Shown piece after piece: positions 19,701 to 30,912 of a stretch of DNA of 64,000 bases. Below the pieces are notes generated by a model. That model saw nothing but the letters and a program-made list of their open reading frames with translations. It searched no databases and had not been told where the DNA came from. The position numbers and the translations under genes were made by a program. How positions within the stretch are numbered: the stretch's first letter is position 1; each line of letters starts with the position of its first letter. This stretch comes from Eudorina sp. 2006-703-Eu-15 (lineage: Eukaryota > Chlorophyta > Chlorophyceae > Chlamydomonadales > Volvocaceae), in contig BDSI01000012.1 of NCBI GenBank assembly GCA_003117195.1, positions 124,001 to 188,000 of the forward strand. The letters are read 5' to 3'.

Positions 19701-21111
19701 AAGATCACCACCGCTGCGGTCGCCGCCGCGGTCGCGGCTGCGCGGCCGCTTGCGCCCCACCGCGGTAGTGGCGGCGGCGAGGTCCTCGCCGAGGGGCCCT
19801 ATGTCGCCACCGCCGCCGCCGCGGCCTCGGGCGCTGCCGCCGCCGCCGTCCAGGTCCGAGTGGTGCCGCTGCCGCTCCGGATCGCGGACCGGGTCGACGT
19901 GTTCGACCCGTGGGTCATGGCGGCGCGAGCCCGTAACGCCCACGTCCGTCTGCCGCTCCCTCGGACGCCGCTCCCGCTCCGAAACCCAACCCGCCGGTTG
20001 ACGTCCACCCTGTTCCCCCTGCCGGCCTCCCTCCGTCACCTTCCGGTCACGGCTCCGCTCCGCCTCCCCCTCCTCCTCCTCCTCCGACCAGCCCCAACGT
20101 CGGCTACGAAACCAGTCCTTGTCGCGAGCCGCTCGCGGGTCCCGATCCCGGTCCCGCTCTCGGTCCCGGTCCCAGGCACGGGCACGCGCCCAGTCATAAC
20201 CTCGTTCTCGGTCTCGTTCCCCTTCCCGGTTCCGGATCCGGTCCCGGTCCCGGTCGGAATCACGTCCGCTGTCCCGGTGCACACCCACATTCCCCTCCGG
20301 GGCCTGCGGCTGCCCTCCGTTACGGCTGCCGCCGTACTTGTACAGCGGCCAGTCCCGGTCCCGCTCCTGCTCCGTCGCCGGGCTCCCGGACCGTGCTACC
20401 CGCCGTTCCGTCCGTCGGTCCCCACCTTCACCAGATCCGGATCTGGATCTGGATCTCAGGGACCGTCCTGCTGGCGACGCCGCCGCCACGGCTTCCACGT
20501 CGACTACCTCAAATTGATGCCGCGGTGGCGGCGGCGGCGGTGATGGCGTCCCCTGCTGCCGCCGCTGCCGCTTGGCAGGACGCTCCCCCGGGATGTGGAC
20601 ATGGGTGTGGGCGTGGGTGGGGATGGGGATGCCGCCGGGTGGGCCGCCCTCCGGACTGCGAGGCCGCTTCAGGGAGGGCCTCTTGAGAACCGCTGGAGCG
20701 GCCGCCACCGCGCCCGCGGAGGCCTCGAAGGGAGGGCGAGTCTTCGTTGCCGTCGCCGGCCCCGGAGATGGAGACGGAGATGGAGGTTGTGGCTGAGGTT
20801 GACTGGGGTAGGGTTGTTCGTGAGGGGGGGTAGGGCCCGGTAGATGATGGGGCAGTGGCCCTCCTGCACTCCCTGCCGAGAGGGGGCTGGCGGGTGCGGG
20901 TGCGGGTGCTTCCTCGGGGGCATCGGGGTGGAGCTGTGGAGATGGCGGTGCAGGTGTGTGGGTTGGGGGACCGGGCGGCGGCAGCGGCGATCTCTTCACC
21001 GGAGGAGGCGATGGCGGCGGCGGCGGGGACGGTAGCGGAGGTGGTGGCGAGGAGACGGCGGGTGTTGCGGAGGAGGGGCACCGCGGAGGAAACGCTCGAA
21101 GGAGGAAGTCC

Positions 21112-21142
<31 letters not shown>

Positions 21143-23011
21143 AGGGGGTGATGGACCTGTCGGCCATTGCTGGTGTTGGTGCTGGTGGCGGTGGTGGTGG
21201 TGCTGGTGGTGCTGGTGTTGTCTCTGCATGGAAGCGCTCAACGTCGCGACGGTGGTGGGGCTGTGCGACACCAGCACCGCCACTGCCGCCGCCGGTACGG
21301 CCAGCCCCGTTCCATCCCACACGCTCTCGACCGTCGTACAGAGGTGCGGCTCGCGGCCCCGAGTGCTCAGGTGCGTCGTTGTAGTACGGCGGCTGTCGTA
21401 TGTCGTACTTGCGCCGCTCGTCGTACTGCAGCTCCCCTGGGCGGCTACCGCCAGGGTATACTCCCCACGCGGGCGGCTCCGTCCGCCGCCGCTGCCGCTC
21501 CGGCGAACGGCTGCGGGGCCGCGCCGCCGCCTGAGGACCTTGGTGGTTCCGGAGCTGCTGGTTCTGGTGCTGCTGCTGCTGCTGCGGGTGCCGCTCCGGA
21601 ACCACCCTCTCCGCGTCCCGGAACACATCCCGCCTGCGCTCCCCGCCAGCCTCCTCCTCTTGCCGTACCATCTTCACTGATGGATCCCTATGACTCTGTG
21701 TCGTACCAGGCCGCTGTCGCGTGTCGTGCCGTGCCTCCGAAACCATCCTGTGCGGCGGTGCACCTGCCTCGTGCCGCCCTGCATCGGGACCCAGGGCACA
21801 GCGGACCCCTCGTTTCGGGCCCTCCTCCTCCTCCTCCTCCTCCTCAGCCCTCTCAGGTGTGGCTCCCTGACCTCCTACCGGCGCTCTATTCTGACGCTGC
21901 TGCTCGCTGTACGGCAGGCCCCCAGCTCGCCCGCCGTCGCCGTCGGCGCGTCGATCGCCCCCTTCCCCTCCCCGAGTACGACCCTGACCCCTCCCTGGGG
22001 GAACCTTACCCTGGCCCAGCTCCGCTGACACCGCCGCCGAGTGATCCCGACGGGGCGCACCATCGTCAGCGGCGCGACCGCCGACGTCGTCGTCGTCGTC
22101 GTCGCTGTGGCGGCGGCCCCGGGCCATGCGCTGCACATCGTGGTGTCGGTCCCGCTCTCGGCTCCGGTCCCGTTCCCAGTCGCGGGTACGGGCACGCGCC
22201 CAGTCATCATCTCGTTCGCGTTCCCGTTCCCCTTCCCGGATCCGGATCCTGTCTCGGTCCCGGTCCTGGTCTCGGTCCCTGTCCCCATGTCGGCGCTGCA
22301 GGTCGCCGTCTCCCTCATGACCTGCCGTCGCCATCGCCGCCGCTGCCGCCGAGACATTCCTCGTAACCCCGCCGCCGCCGTCGCCGCCGTCGCCGCCATC
22401 TCTACCTCCAACCCCAACCTCGGGCCGCCGCCGCCCCGTGCCCCCGGCTGGCGGCGTCCGGGAGTTCGTTGCCACTGCCGCTGGCCGGTGCGCCGGACGG
22501 GGAGGACGAGGAAGAGGCGGAGGCGCCCGGTGCTGATGTTGGGACCGGTCCTGGAGACGCACGGCGTTGCTCCTTCGCTGCCACTCCGGACTGCGACTGC
22601 GGCTGCGGCTGCGGCCACGCCTCCGCACGTCAAGCCCCTCCGCTCCTCCTCGGCCATCTTGACCACCACCACCTCCACCACCACCCTCACCGCCACCGCC
22701 GCCGCCACCCTCACCGCCGCCGCCACCCCTGGAGCTCGGGAGGCCCTCCCTGGCCTCCCTAGCTGTATCACCTGCGGTGCTGGGGTCCCGACCGTCCCTG
22801 GAGCTGAGCCCGGGGCTGGGGCCGTGCGCGCGGCCCCAGCACTGCCCCCGGGTTTGACCACGCTGGGGACTCCGTCCGCCCGGCGACGGGTGACGACGAG
22901 GTTCCGGGCTCCCCGCCGCGCCGCCGGGCCGCCGCCGTCGCCGGGCGGGATCGTGATCCTGACGATGCGACTGCCGCTCCAGAGCCGGCGGCGGCGCGGC
23001 GTCGTGCCGCC

Positions 23012-23042
<31 letters not shown>

Positions 23043-26000
23043 CGATACTGATACCTGGCGGCGGTGGCACGTGAGCCTCGCACACCCCTCCGCATACGCG
23101 CCCGCAGCCGCAGCCGCAGCCGCATCCCGGCGCTTCCGCCGCTCCCCCTCGTCCTCCTCCTCCTCCTCCTGCTGCTGCTGCTGCCGCCCTGCAGCCGCCT
23201 CAGCTGCCCTCCTCCGCGGCTCCTTACCTCCCCGCTCCGTCGCCCGTTCCGCCATGCGCTCCCGCTCCCGCTCCCGCTCCGCTGCCTCGCCTTCACCACC
23301 TTCCCGCCGGCCCGGCTGCCCGTCTTCCGCCCGCCGGCCCGAACAGATCCGGGACTCTCCTCGCTCCTCCCGCTCCTCCTCCTGATCTCCTTGGTCAGGC
23401 CGCGGCCGCAGCAGCACCCGCTGGGCGCGATCCCGCCCCTGCCGGCGCTCGGTACCGCCCTGATCTCCACGATCTCTGGGCCACTGGCGGCGGTCTGGGC
23501 CCGGGCTGCAGCCCGGGTGGCTTCGGTGGTGTCCCGCAGCATCGCGGCCGTCGCCACGGCCGCCGTCGCCTTCTGGCCCATCGCGGCGGCGTGAGGCTGC
23601 TGCCTGGAGTGGCGGCACGTCACCAGCTGCGGCCCGTGGGGCAGGGATCGGCTGCTGCGCTGGTACCAGTACTGCCGCCGGGTGCGGCGGCGGCGGCGGC
23701 GGCGTCAGCGTTCGTTCGGTGCCGCCGGGTGCCGCCGGCGGCCCCGCGGCTGTTGCCGCCGCCTCCGGCAGCCCCTCTAAACCCGTCTCCAGGACCCCCC
23801 TGGAGCGACCCGCTGCCCCATCGCGGCTGGGCGCCGCAGGTGCCAGTGCCGGCAGGAGCGCAGGTCCCCCTGCTGGTTGTGGCGCTGGTGGTGCTGCTGG
23901 TGGTGCTGGTGGTGCTGCTGGTGGTGCTGCTGGTGGTGCTGCTGCTGGTGCTGCTGGTGGTGCTGCTGCTGGTGCTGCTGGTGGTAGTGCAGGTGCTGCT
24001 GGTGCTGGTGCTGTCGTGCCTAGCGCTTCCAACGGCTCTCCTGGCCGTTCAGACGGGGTTTCCGGGCGCTCGTACGGCAGGGCGGGCCGAGGGACCAGCA
24101 GCTGCGACTCCAGGGAGCGCGGCTGGGTTGCGTCGTACAGATGGTACGGGAGCTGTACGGACGGTGACGTCGGGGCGGCGGCGCATGCCGGGCTGCTGGA
24201 GGCAGCCTCCGCGTCCGGTACCGTCCCCGACCTCGAGTCCGGCTGTGTCGCGCCCCGGCCCCCCCGTGCAACGATAAGCTGCGACGCCGCCGTCGCCGTC
24301 GCCGTGATGGGGTCTGCCGCTGCAGCTGGGGCAGCTGGGGCCAGTGTCGGGGCTGGCGCAGGGGCAGGCGCAGGGGCAGGCGCAGGGGCAGGCGCAGGGG
24401 CAGGCGCAGGGGCAGGGACCCGGGCTACAGCCTCCTCTTCGGCCGCTGAGGGGGCTGCCATCCCGGAAGCTATCCGGCCATCGGTTGCCGTCCCGCCACC
24501 GCCGCCGCCGCCGCTGGCCACCGCCCCCGCCGCCGCCGCCGCCGCCGCCGTATTCTCCACGCCCGCGGCGCCCGACACTGCCGGCGGCGCATCCTCCGAC
24601 CGTTCCTCCAATCCCTCGGGGCTGGGCGGCGCAGCCGACACCGCGCCCTTGCCCGCCGGAGCTGCCGAAGGCACATGGAGCGTTGCCTGGCCGATCGTGT
24701 CCGGAGGCGCCGTACAACGGCCCCCGCGGGGGAGCTCACCGGCGAGGACGTCGCGTCCGCCCCCGCCGTCGCTGCCATCGACACTCCGGCTGCCGCCGTC
24801 ACAGCCCATAGGGCACCCGGGCTCCCCGGCCGAGTCCGGCGCGAGGTGTAGCGGCGGCGGCGCCGGCGGTTTGCAATGCAGCGATTGTACGGCATCCCGC
24901 GGGTGGCTGCGCTCCCACTCCGCCCAAGAGACCCTCCGTCCCCGGCTGCCCGCCGCGCCACTGCCGCTGCTGCCGCCGCTGAGGGACAACCTGTGCGCGG
25001 CGACGGCTTCCGCCGCCTGGCCGCCGCCGCCGCCGCCGTCGCCGCCAGCGCCGCCACCTGGTTCCTTGCCCCTGCCGCCGCCGCCGCCGCCGCTGCTGGT
25101 GCGCTCCCTCACCTGCTGCAGACGGCCAGGCTCCGGGTCCCGTCGCTGCGACTGCGTCACATGTACGGCACTCGACGGCCGGTCACGCGGCGACCCCGAC
25201 CCTCGCCGCCGCAGCGCCGCCGAGGGTCCCCGTTCCGGGCCGCGGTTCAAACCCCCGCCACCGCCGGCGCCGCCGCCTCGGCTCCGCCAGTCCTCCTCAT
25301 CCACCTCCCACTCCAGGGAGAATAGCGGCGCGCGCGGCCGCCCGCCGCTGCCGCCGGCCTCACGTTTGCCGTACTCCACGTCAGGGGGTTCGCGGGACTC
25401 GCGGTCGCGGGTGGCTGCGCCGCCACCGCCGTCGCGACGGCTGCTTGCGCCCGCCACGTACACCCGGCTATCTTCCCGACGGTCGCTGCCGTCGCCGCTA
25501 CCCCGCCACGTCACGTGGTGGCGCACGCCACCTGCGCGCCGCTCGTCCTCAATGCGCCCGCCTCTGGCCTCCCTGATGCCGTCGCAGGCGTCACGTCTGC
25601 CGTCCATGCAGGCCCCGCCGCCGTATTCACGACTCGCGCTTGAGCCCTGACGGCTCAACGGCTCCCGGTGACAGCTGCCGTACTCACGATCCCGCTCGTA
25701 CACGCTGGCATCGCCGCGCCCACCCCTCCTGCGGGGTTCGTACTCATGCTGACTGCCGTACCCACGGCGTTCGTTCTCGCGGCTGCACCGAGTGTCGCCG
25801 GTACGATCAAGGATTGCGTCGCGGCCGTGGAGACGACTGCGGCTACCGTTATCACGGCCGTCCATACGGCGGCGGCTGTCGCCGGCACCGCCGCCGCCGC
25901 CGGAGCCTTCGAGACCGCCGGGCTCCGATCCCCGCCGAATATCCTTATCGCCGACGCCGCCGACGCCGCCGCCGACGCCCTTACACATGTACCCGTCGTG

Positions 26001-26933
26001 CGAAGCGCGACCCAGTTCCGTCGGGTTCGCACCCCGCTCGACGAATTCGTCCTCGCCGCGCCGCTCCCGACCCATGGGTCGGCGGTCCCCGTGCCGCGAC
26101 AGGAGCAGCTGCCCTTCAGCCACTGCCGACCCGCGCGTGCCGCAGTCGCGGCCTGACCTCCGTGGGCTCAGAGATCCGACAGCGGCAGGGCTGGGTGACC
26201 CAGCCGCCGCCTGGGACCGCACTGCGGCATCGGGAGCCGCCGGGCGACCGGACTCCACCCTCGTCGTACCGCCATCCATCCATTCACCCTCTTGATCCCC
26301 CGCGACGCGGCCATCATTGGCCGCGGCGCTCAGACCGGCCGCGGCGCTCAGACCGGCCGCGGCGCTCAGACCGGCCGCGGCGCCTGTGCGTACGGCTTGT
26401 ACGACATCCGCACCAGGGCGCGCCGCGCCCCCGCGCGTGCTGCAGCGCTCGCGTACGGGCATGCTGCCCGTGATGTGCCGCCGGCGGGCATCGTCGCCGC
26501 CGTCCCTGGACGTGTCCAGGGACCCGCCCGGCCGTGTTTGGCCGACTGTTGACGACGTGTTGGGCGCGTGAGAGGGCTGGCATCCCGGGGGTCGGGTGCC
26601 ATCTGGGTCCGCGCCTGGCGCGGCGGGTTGGGTGCGCGGCTGGAAGTTGCGAAGCGCCGCCAGCGGCTCATTGCCGCCGCCGGCCGCATCCTCCGGTCGC
26701 GTTGCGGCTGAGGCAGTGACAGCAGCGGCGACGCTGGAGGTGATGAGGCCCTCGCCGCCGCCGCCGCCGCCGCCGCTCCGAAGTGGTCGTGGTGGTGGTG
26801 GTGAGGATGATTGTATGGACGGTGGGCGTTGGGAGGTGGCAAGGGTGTCAGCGGGTGGCGCCGACTGGAGCGGAGGTGTGACTTGAAGCTCTCGGGCCTG
26901 ATGTCCCGATAACATGTGGGGCAAGACCTCCAT
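10754..26933 (-). CDS. Octotricopeptide-type repeat protein with C-terminal RAP domain
   Basis: Proteins of this type bind organelle RNAs; here the organelle and target are unknown. Exons I can place: 19215-26933, 18617-18764, from 18188 to about 17740, 17369-17559, 17055-17132, 16455-16667, 15860-16198, about 15614-15400, 14383-15130, 13823-14002, 12263-12563, and a last exon ending at the TAG at 10754-10756. Fourteen or so repeats follow the pattern Q-x-h-x-N-h-h-W-A-h-x-h-G, for example FNPQGLVNTLWSLAHL and LLPQHVANLAWAYGRL. The linker VSALQREVSRTLTRMGVRHM precedes a RAP domain split over two exons (GDGLFSIDLAI, then RIAVEVDGPAHF and RRRCLEARGWRVLSVPSF) with several hundred low-complexity residues between. 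The first exon is Arg/Ser/Asp/Gly/Pro-rich. The N-terminus and the junctions after exons 2, 3 and 8 are uncertain. Confidence 0.8.
12564..13822. other. Large intron of the RAP gene with AT-richer insert
   Basis: Part of this intron (about 13000-13750) is less GC-rich than its surroundings. It holds two direct copies of TCATTCCTTGGT (near 13099 and 13711), a tandem ATTCAGTCCGAAAT (13363-13392) and a 129-codon plus-strand frame (13276-13665) with no recognisable domain. It may be a small transposon remnant. Confidence 0.3.
18195..18378. repeat. GGTTGCC/GGTGGT minisatellite in a RAP gene intron
   Basis: Irregular tandem copies of GGTGGTTGCCGTGGGTGG and GCTGGTGGTGGTTGCC lie just upstream of the exon 3 acceptor. 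The matching stretch in the truncated copy (about 8275-8325) is only about a third as long. Confidence 0.8.
20140..20272 (-). repeat. Arg/Asp-rich coding repeat A, pairs with 22150-22285
   Basis: In the RAP gene first exon this encodes a run of RD and RE dipeptides around YDWARARAWDRDRERD. A very similar block with DDWARARTRDWERDRS lies 2 kb away at 22150-22285, in the same order, frame and strand. This shows an internal duplication of the low-complexity exon. Confidence 0.7.
22150..22285 (-). repeat. Arg/Asp-rich coding repeat B
   Basis: Partner of the block at 20140-20272 in the RAP gene first exon. It differs by several substitutions and small length changes, all of which keep the frame open. 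Confidence 0.7.
23878..24416 (-). repeat. Ala-Pro coding microsatellites in the RAP gene first exon
   Basis: Two tracts encode Ala/Pro runs on the minus strand: 23878-24012, built from GGTGCTGCTGGTGGT-like units, and 24353-24416, with about five copies of the 12-mer GGCGCAGGGGCA giving an AP dipeptide run. Confidence 0.75.
26319..26384 (-). repeat. 18-bp coding repeat
   Basis: Nearly four copies of GGCCGCGGCGCTCAGACC, which on the minus strand encode the hexapeptide GLSAAA. They sit near the start of the RAP gene first exon. Confidence 0.8.
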
Positions 26934-28827
26934 GAGCTTTGGGTTGTTTTAATTTGGTTGACGACAGCAGATGTACACGGCGGAGGCCTTGGGGGCGTTG
27001 ACGCGGTGCGGTCGGCTGGGTCCTGGTTGCTGCAGTGCCGCTGAATGCGCGGCGCAAGTGCGCTCGGTGTGGGCCTTGATGGGTCCCCCAAGGTTTCCGA
27101 CGCCCGGTCTGTTTATCCTGCCAGCGATGTCTTGAGGTGTGAACATCTGACGGTCGAAACCTCTTTTATAAACTACATGACCGAGTTGCTCATCATGGGG
27201 CCGGATGGGACCGACGGTTCTGGCCTGCGGCTGCCTTGGACGCTGATGGGGTGACAAGTCCCCGAGCAGTCGCGATTACTGAGACGCCCAGCAGATCACC
27301 GCGCCTGAAGCTGAAGCCGAATCTCGCCGATTCGGTGTTCCGCGGGTCCCTTGGCTTAAGTTGCAGGTTGGTCTGCTGCCGTGATAGGGCGAGGTCTCAG
27401 CGACAGCCGGGGTTGAAAAGCGCACTCTGACGTGCGTTTACACCATCCCCGACATCATATTCATTATTTAAGACAGCTTCATCTACTGACGACGCCTTTT
27501 GTTGCAAATTAGCACTAAGTGGTCACATGTGCGCCCTATTCCCTATTCCAACCTCAGTTCGTGCCGCAGTGAATGATTGTTTTGCTACACGATCCGGTAA
27601 AAAACATACAACACCGTCGTGTTGTCCCGGTGGTGACCCTCTGTTTTGATTGAGCCTGCGGACTTGATTTGGAACCATGGGTCATCCACGCCGCCATCAT
27701 CAATATTGGTCTTGCGCGGCAGGGTCACTAGGAACGCAATTGACAAGATTTTCTACATGCTAGATTCACTGGACGTTCTCTATTTTTCCCGATACGCTGC
27801 AAATTTCTACGCCGCAGCTATTAGAAGCTGTCTTCACACCGCAGCTTCTCGCGCCCGGACGTTCACCATGTGTTCGGATACAGATGCTCAAATGCTCAGA
27901 AGAACATGTGAACGTTCGTGTAGCACCTGACTTTCCAAGCATGCTTCATTACAGCGAAACGGTCAAAAGAAAAACCAGAGTTGAATCTACTGATGAATCA
28001 ATGGATTCTGTGAGTATGCACGCGGGCACCACCGGTTATTCTTGACATGCCTTCCATCACGCGGACTCAAGGGGTCACATCATCGAGTGACCTGATGTTT
28101 TAATTCCGTGAATGCCAGTGGTTATGCCACAGAATTACGCATCTTCCACAAGTCGTACATCGAATGTTCCGTACGTCGTACCCGGGCGCAATTCCGGCCA
28201 CAGACCGCCGCGAAATTGGCCCAGAGGCCTGCACACGATGATAATATTCCCAGTTTAAACTTCGCGTTTGTCTGTCCTTATCAATTTTGTCCTGGTTGTG
28301 CAGCACGTTGGCTGTCCATATCTTCAGTGTTTCTTTAGAAACGTTTAGGTATCTCCTTGTGGTATGATTTTTCAAATCATTTATGCTGATTAAGACGCGG
28401 CACTCAAAAACGGCGCTGCACGAGTCGGTCCCTAGCTTCCAGGCGCGGAGGTCGCCACCCAGGAAACACTTCGTTGGCGGTGGACGTGGTGTTCGCCCTT
28501 CATTTGGAGGAAAGCCGAAGGTGTGCGAGCCATGTAATTACAAAATGTCGAGGAGGCTCCTTCGATCATGCCTGATTGCTTCATGTGGCGACTTGTCGCA
28601 CTGCTATTGAATTTCATGGGTTGCCTTCGTCATCTGTTAAATGACAACAGGACATTGCCTGCGCGGCGGGCGGGGGCATCTGTGGTTGAAGTTGGCGGAC
28701 GAGGAGCTGTCAGCTGGGCGACAACGTTGCGAATCTCCTTTGGTTCCCAAGCTTGACCTCTGGCGCCTTGCATTATTGAGCTACTTGGCTATCGTCAACA
28801 GCGATATTAGCGGAGTAACATCACGAA
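26934..28827. other. Intergenic region between the RAP gene and VTC2
   Basis: The two genes diverge from here, so both promoters should lie inside. Composition becomes AT-richer after 27430. I see no reliable TATA box and no credible gene. A 102-codon minus frame at 26949-27257 (FTPQDIAGRINRPGVGNLGG) has no recognised domain and could be an upstream exon of the RAP gene. The region before 28828 should hold the VTC2 leader. Confidence 0.45.
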
Positions 28828-30912
28828 ATGGCAGCAGTGCTCTGTCGACCGTTCGAGGTCCGTCAGTCGCCTTCGTTGGCAATGCCGGCTACTGTCGGCT
28901 CTTGCCTTGAAGGATATGTTCCCATCTACAGCTTCTTAGCCCATCATGCTGAGGAGAAGAAAACCAACAAGTTGCCGCGGGTCGACTCGATGCCTATGGT
29001 CCCTGAGGTTTTCGACGCGACGTAAGTGCAAGCATGGGGTTTTGAGTCATAATAATTTCTTTAATTAAATATAATTTTGCACAATAATTTTGTTATTATA
29101 CTGGCGCCGCTCGCAGGACCGGGTATTCCCCGCTGCCGGACGACAACTTGTACGTGCCTGATGAAGGCTTCAACGATCTTCCCATCGACATCACGGATCG
29201 GCTGCTGGGCCAGTGCACTTCACACCTTGCCATGGCAGTGCCCTCCGGCGCTGTTATGTCGAAGATTCAGGAGCACGAGTTGCGGGCCTGCGCCGACGCC
29301 AAAGCTATCGTGGCCGGGAGTCGCGCCCTGCCTCGCCGGCACGCAAGCGACGTAAATCTGCCCCGTTCAGGCAGCGTCGCTGAGAATGTATATGATGCTC
29401 TTGAGGTCCCCAGTCGCAGCCTGCTGGAGGCAACCCTCATGGACCTCTGGGAGGATCGCGCGGATCGCGGCCTGTTCCGGTAAGGCAGGGCGGTCGCTGG
29501 TTTGCGATTTTGTGAGGGGTCGTATTTCCATTTGGGTCGTAGGTCTTATTCGCTTTGGTGACCAGATTTACCTGCGTGTTTCGACGATAGGTCGATGCAT
29601 GTGTCTGTTACAACGTTTCGGAGTCTTGGGCGTCTTGAGACTTCGTGGACGCCACATATTTTTCGGGCAGCAGCAGACAGGGGGAGGATTTGAAACCGAA
29701 ACATTACACGGTGTTCAACGTGCGTTCTCGTACCTGTTCTTTGGTCGCGGCGTGTCTGTCTTTCACCTCCCGCTCCCTCGGGCTCGATCCTAAATACTCG
29801 GTGCGCTCCGCAGGTACGACGTGACGCAGTGCCCGACACGCGTGCTGCCCGGCCGCCACGGCTTCATCGCCCAGCTCAATGAGGGCCGGGCCACCAAGAA
29901 GCGCCCCACGGAGCTGACCCTGGACCGGGTGGTACAGCCATTCGACGGCGCCAAGTTCAACTTCAAGAAGGCCGCCATGTCGGAGGTCCTCGTGGCCTTC
30001 TGCCCCCTGCCGCCGCCAGCACGCCACCGCTCCACCGCCTCAGCGCCATTCCAGCTGCGGCCGCCGGTGGCTCCACTGGCGGCGGCCATGACAGCTGAGG
30101 CGGTCGGCCCAGCCCAGGCCTCCAGCCCCAACCTGGTGCTCATCAACGTGTCGCCGATCGACTACGGCCACGTGCTGCTGGTGCCGCGGGTCCTGGACAA
30201 CCTACCGCAGGCACTGAGTGGCGACACGGTTCTACTGGCGCTCCAGTTCGCGCGCGAGGTGGGCAGCCCGCACTTCCGCGTCGGCTACAACTCGCTGGGC
30301 GCCTACGCCACCATCAATCACCTGCATTTCCAGTCGTACTATCAGTCGGCGGCTATGCCGTGCGAAGTCGCCGCGACGATGCCCCTGCCGGGCGATCTCT
30401 CAACGCCGCTGGCGCGGATTGATGCCGAGGGCAGTAGCAGTGCGGTGCTGTCCCGCAAACGGCGCTGGGAGGACGAGGACGAGGTTGACGGCGGCGCCGT
30501 CCGGGTTTCACGGCTGGTGGGTTACCCGGTCAACGCCTTTGTTGTCGAGGGCATCGACGGCGCTGCGGACTGCCTGGAGTCCGTGGCCGCCGTCGTGGCC
30601 CGGGCGGCGGGTAAGATGCAGGCCGCCAACCAGCCGTTCAACCTGCTCGTCTCGGACGCGGGCCGGAAGGTGTTCGTCTTCCCCCAGATCTTCGCTGAGC
30701 GCGCCGCGGCGGGCCAGATTCCAGCCCAGCTGGCGGACACAGGGGTTAACCCCGCGGCGTTTGAGATCGCCGGACATCTGGTCTGGAAGCGTGCGCAGGA
30801 CTTTGCGGAGGGCACGGAGGAGCTGGCGTCCCGCTTGCTCGCGCAAGCCTCCCTGCCGGAGGACAGGTTCATGGCACTCGCGCGCACCTGCTTTGCCGTC
30901 GATGAGTGTTGA
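28828..30912 (+). CDS. VTC2: GDP-L-galactose phosphorylase (VTC2)
   Basis: This enzyme converts GDP-L-galactose and phosphate to L-galactose 1-phosphate and GDP, the committed step of the plant-type ascorbate pathway, in cytosol and nucleus. Exons 28828-29021, 29117-29479 and 29814-30912 join in frame (both junctions phase 2) to give 551 residues. Family landmarks are LWEDRADRGLFR-YDVTQCPTRV across the second junction, GFIAQLNEGRATKKRPTE, VQPFDGAKFNFKK, NVSPIDYGHVLLVPRVLD, and GYNSLGAYATINHLHFQ, which holds the HIT-type catalytic histidine pair (His355, His357). NPAAFEIAGHLVWKR lies near the C-terminus. The 28828 start is the first in-frame ATG of exon 1; the ATG at 28882 is a possible alternative. 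In plants GGP genes are controlled by a leader uORF; I could not confirm one here. Confidence 0.95.

Noticed and set aside
18522..20543. Long plus-strand frame of 673 codons opposite the RAP gene first exon
   Set aside because: It is a shadow of GC-rich low-complexity coding on the other strand. It starts across an exon and intron of the RAP gene and has no recognisable domain.
23719..25650. Plus-strand frame of 643 codons rich in Gly and Ala
   Set aside because: Same cause: absence of stops in GC-rich repeats. The minus strand frame is four times longer and joins in phase to real exons.
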